This document shows, in pieces, positions 33,341 to 34,738 of a DNA stretch of 34,738 nt; the stretch's first letter is position 1; every line of letters begins with the position of its first letter. Under the pieces are notes generated by a model, which saw nothing but the letters and a program-made list of their open reading frames with translations, did no database searches and was not told the DNA's origin. This stretch comes from Candidatus Thorarchaeota archaeon. Lineage in GTDB: Archaea; Asgardarchaeota; Thorarchaeia; Thorarchaeales; Thorarchaeaceae. The position numbers and the translations under genes were made by a program. The stretch lies in contig JAUVHR010000005.1 in assembly GCA_030593165.1 (NCBI GenBank), positions 1 to 34,738 of the forward strand, given 5' to 3'.

Positions 33341-34552
33341 ATGAATAGTCATAATCTTCCATGGCCAGAACAGTACAGGCCTTTGACCCTTAGGGAGATT
33401 GTGGGAAATCAGGATGCGATTGCTGGTATCAGAGCATGGATACTATCATGGAAGAATAATCTTCCTATCAAGCGCAGTGCATTGCTTGTTGGTCCACCGG
33501 GTGTCGGGAAGACTGCTACTGTGATAGCTCTCGCCAAAGATTTGGACGTGGAACTTGTTGAGTTCAATGCAAGTGATAAGCGTAACAAGGCGGCTATTGA
33601 AACACAGGTATGGAGAGCAGCCACTCAACAGACAATAGATGGCCGGATGCGAATCGTACTTCTTGACGAAGTGGACGGACTCTCTGGAGTTGGGGATAGA
33701 GGTGGTATTGGTGCCATTCTCAAAGTGATTGCGGAAACACTTCATCCAATAGTCATGACCGCAAATGACCCAGAAAGTCCTCGTCTGAAAGACCTGCTGA
33801 AAATCTGTCAAGTGTTTTCCTTTGGTCCTATTGAACCAGAGGACGTTTTGATTGTTCTTAGAAGAATAGTGGTTCATCAATCTAGTAGTATTACGGATCA
33901 TGAACTCTTAGAGATTGTAGAGAACTCTGGGGGTGACCTTCGTGCTGCAGTGTCTGATCTCGAAACGCATCTCAAGACAGGTATTCGCGAAGTACCCATG
34001 GAACTTGCTACGAGAGATGTGAAACTCGGAATTAGAAGGGCAATTCGGCGTCTGACGATGACCACCAATACAAGAACCGCCAGACGTGTTATTGATGAGT
34101 TTGACTTGGACCACGATCAACTACTACTGTGGCTTGAGGAGAATCTTCATCTACACCTAGTACACCCTGTAGAGCTGAGAGCAGGGTTTGAAGCGCTATC
34201 TCTTGCGGACCTTACACTTGGAAGAATCTTTAGAGAACAAAATTGGAAGCTGCTCGCTTATGCTTATGATTTTCTCTCTGTGGGAGTGGCAACCAGTAGA
34301 TCCAAGAGTCCTTTCAGGGATGTTGGATATTCTGCACCCTCATGGCCGCTTCTTGTATGGAAGGGTAATAGGAAACGCGATAAGAGAAGTGATCTTCTGG
34401 CGAAACTATCCAGTGTTGCAGGTGTAAGCAAGGCAAGAGTTCATCGTACTCACGTAGATACTATTGATAGGATTATTGAGAGATTCCCGAAATCTCGAAA
34501 CGATTTTGCAGTGTGGCTTGGTGTCAAGAAAGCAATCTTCGACCGGAGATGA
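33341..34552 (+). CDS. rfcL: Replication factor C large subunit
   Basis: The 403-residue protein has the RfcL opening LPWPEQYRPLTLREIVGNQ, a canonical Walker A GPPGVGKT (51-58), FNASDKRNKAAIE, Walker B LLDEVDGLSG, and sensor 1 MTANDP. The C-terminal helical region has no obvious PIP box at the very end (VKKAIFDRR), unlike many archaeal RfcL proteins that end QxxLxxFF. ATG at 33341 is used; longer starts would overlap rfcS. It completes the clamp loader with RfcS in one operon. Confidence 0.93.
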   Translation: MNSHNLPWPEQYRPLTLREIVGNQDAIAGIRAWILSWKNNLPIKRSALLVGPPGVGKTATVIALAKDLDVELVEFNASDKRNKAAIETQVWRAATQQTIDGRMRIVLLDEVDGLSGVGDRGGIGAILKVIAETLHPIVMTANDPESPRLKDLLKICQVFSFGPIEPEDVLIVLRRIVVHQSSSITDHELLEIVENSGGDLRAAVSDLETHLKTGIREVPMELATRDVKLGIRRAIRRLTMTTNTRTARRVIDEFDLDHDQLLLWLEENLHLHLVHPVELRAGFEALSLADLTLGRIFREQNWKLLAYAYDFLSVGVATSRSKSPFRDVGYSAPSWPLLVWKGNRKRDKRSDLLAKLSSVAGVSKARVHRTHVDTIDRIIERFPKSRNDFAVWLGVKKAIFDRR

Positions 34553-34738
34553 AGTCAGTAGTCAGTTTAGATAATGTGACAGATGTTCCATAGTAGACGA
34601 TTCTCTTTTCATGGAGTTGTTTCCTAATCCGTTTCAGAGCGTTCTTGCTCTGCTTCATTCTAATCGGTACTACAGCTTCAATAAGTATCAGACACTCTGG
34701 TGGTGCTGGACAGATACCCCCGGGGATTAGATTAATCC
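34524..34738 (-). CDS. Partial unknown protein at right edge
   Basis: From the right edge the minus strand is open for 71 codons to a TGA at 34524, overlapping the last 29 nt of rfcL in convergent orientation. The C-terminal fragment contains CPAPPEC, a hydrophobic strand CLILIEAVVPIRM, and a basic helix KNALKRIRKQL. It is truncated by the window, so family and length are unknown. Codon content looks coding, but confidence is moderate. Confidence 0.45.
   Translation of the reverse strand, partial: INLIPGGICPAPPECLILIEAVVPIRMKQSKNALKRIRKQLHEKRIVYYGTSVTLSKLTTDFISGRRLLS

Overview
The window looks archaeal and most likely comes from an Asgard archaeon. This is inference from gene content: no search was run, and a Thorarchaeia-like lineage is only a guess from the moderate GC judged by eye. 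The evidence is archaeal-type ribosomal proteins eS1 (S3Ae) and uS15, UPF0147, UPF0148, UPF0200 and UPF0201, a FAU-1 RNase E/G-like protein, DUF460, KEOPS subunits, HerA-NurA, Hel308, MCM, GINS, RFC small and large subunits, an intron-containing tRNA-Pro, and TATA-box promoters. The Asgard hint is an operon encoding a small GTPase together with a tandem roadblock/LC7-domain protein. Start sites often carry clear Shine-Dalgarno (SD) sequences, and TTG and GTG starts are common.

Layout, left to right. (1) Positions 1-1320 are AT-richer by eye. They hold a TIR-domain protein and a convergent unrecognised protein, and end at the 3' end of a tRNA-Leu, so this may be the edge of a genomic island. 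(2) 1334-5361: tRNA-Leu, a sugar-isomerase-like cupin, a 44-residue zinc ribbon, eS1 with a two-hairpin leader, UPF0148, UPF0147 and FAU-1. (3) 5373-9211, minus strand: uS15, a DHH/RecJ-like protein without its metal ligands, and Pcc1; then Kae1 and Bud32 overlapping by ATGA. Three KEOPS subunits are therefore within 4 kb. (4) 9366-12105: an LSm protein, DUF460, and a small ArsR-like regulator that seems to start at CTG, followed by a hairpin terminator. (5) 12179-17287, minus strand: pyrG, nurA, herA and an unknown Ser/Thr-rich protein in one tight operon. (6) 17399-19858, minus strand: tandem LC7 protein, unknown 306-residue protein and MglA/Ras-like GTPase in one operon. (7) 19955-25801: Xre-family regulator with an HD phosphohydrolase, a GPN-loop GTPase, tRNA G10 methyltransferase, UPF0200 with UPF0201, and ThpR. 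(8) 25824-27152: tRNA-Pro with a 32-nt intron, and a histone-deacetylase-fold enzyme. (9) 27149-34552: a replication and repair block with GINS23, MCM and Hel308 on the minus strand and RfcS and RfcL divergent on the plus strand. An unidentified minus-strand reading frame runs off the right edge.

The genes form functional groups: tRNA t6A modification (KEOPS) and other tRNA/rRNA functions, DNA end processing and replication, and a regulatory GTPase module. No gene-free stretch exceeds about 300 bases. The longest, 24974-25228, shows no clear gene. I found no CRISPR array, insertion sequence or intein.
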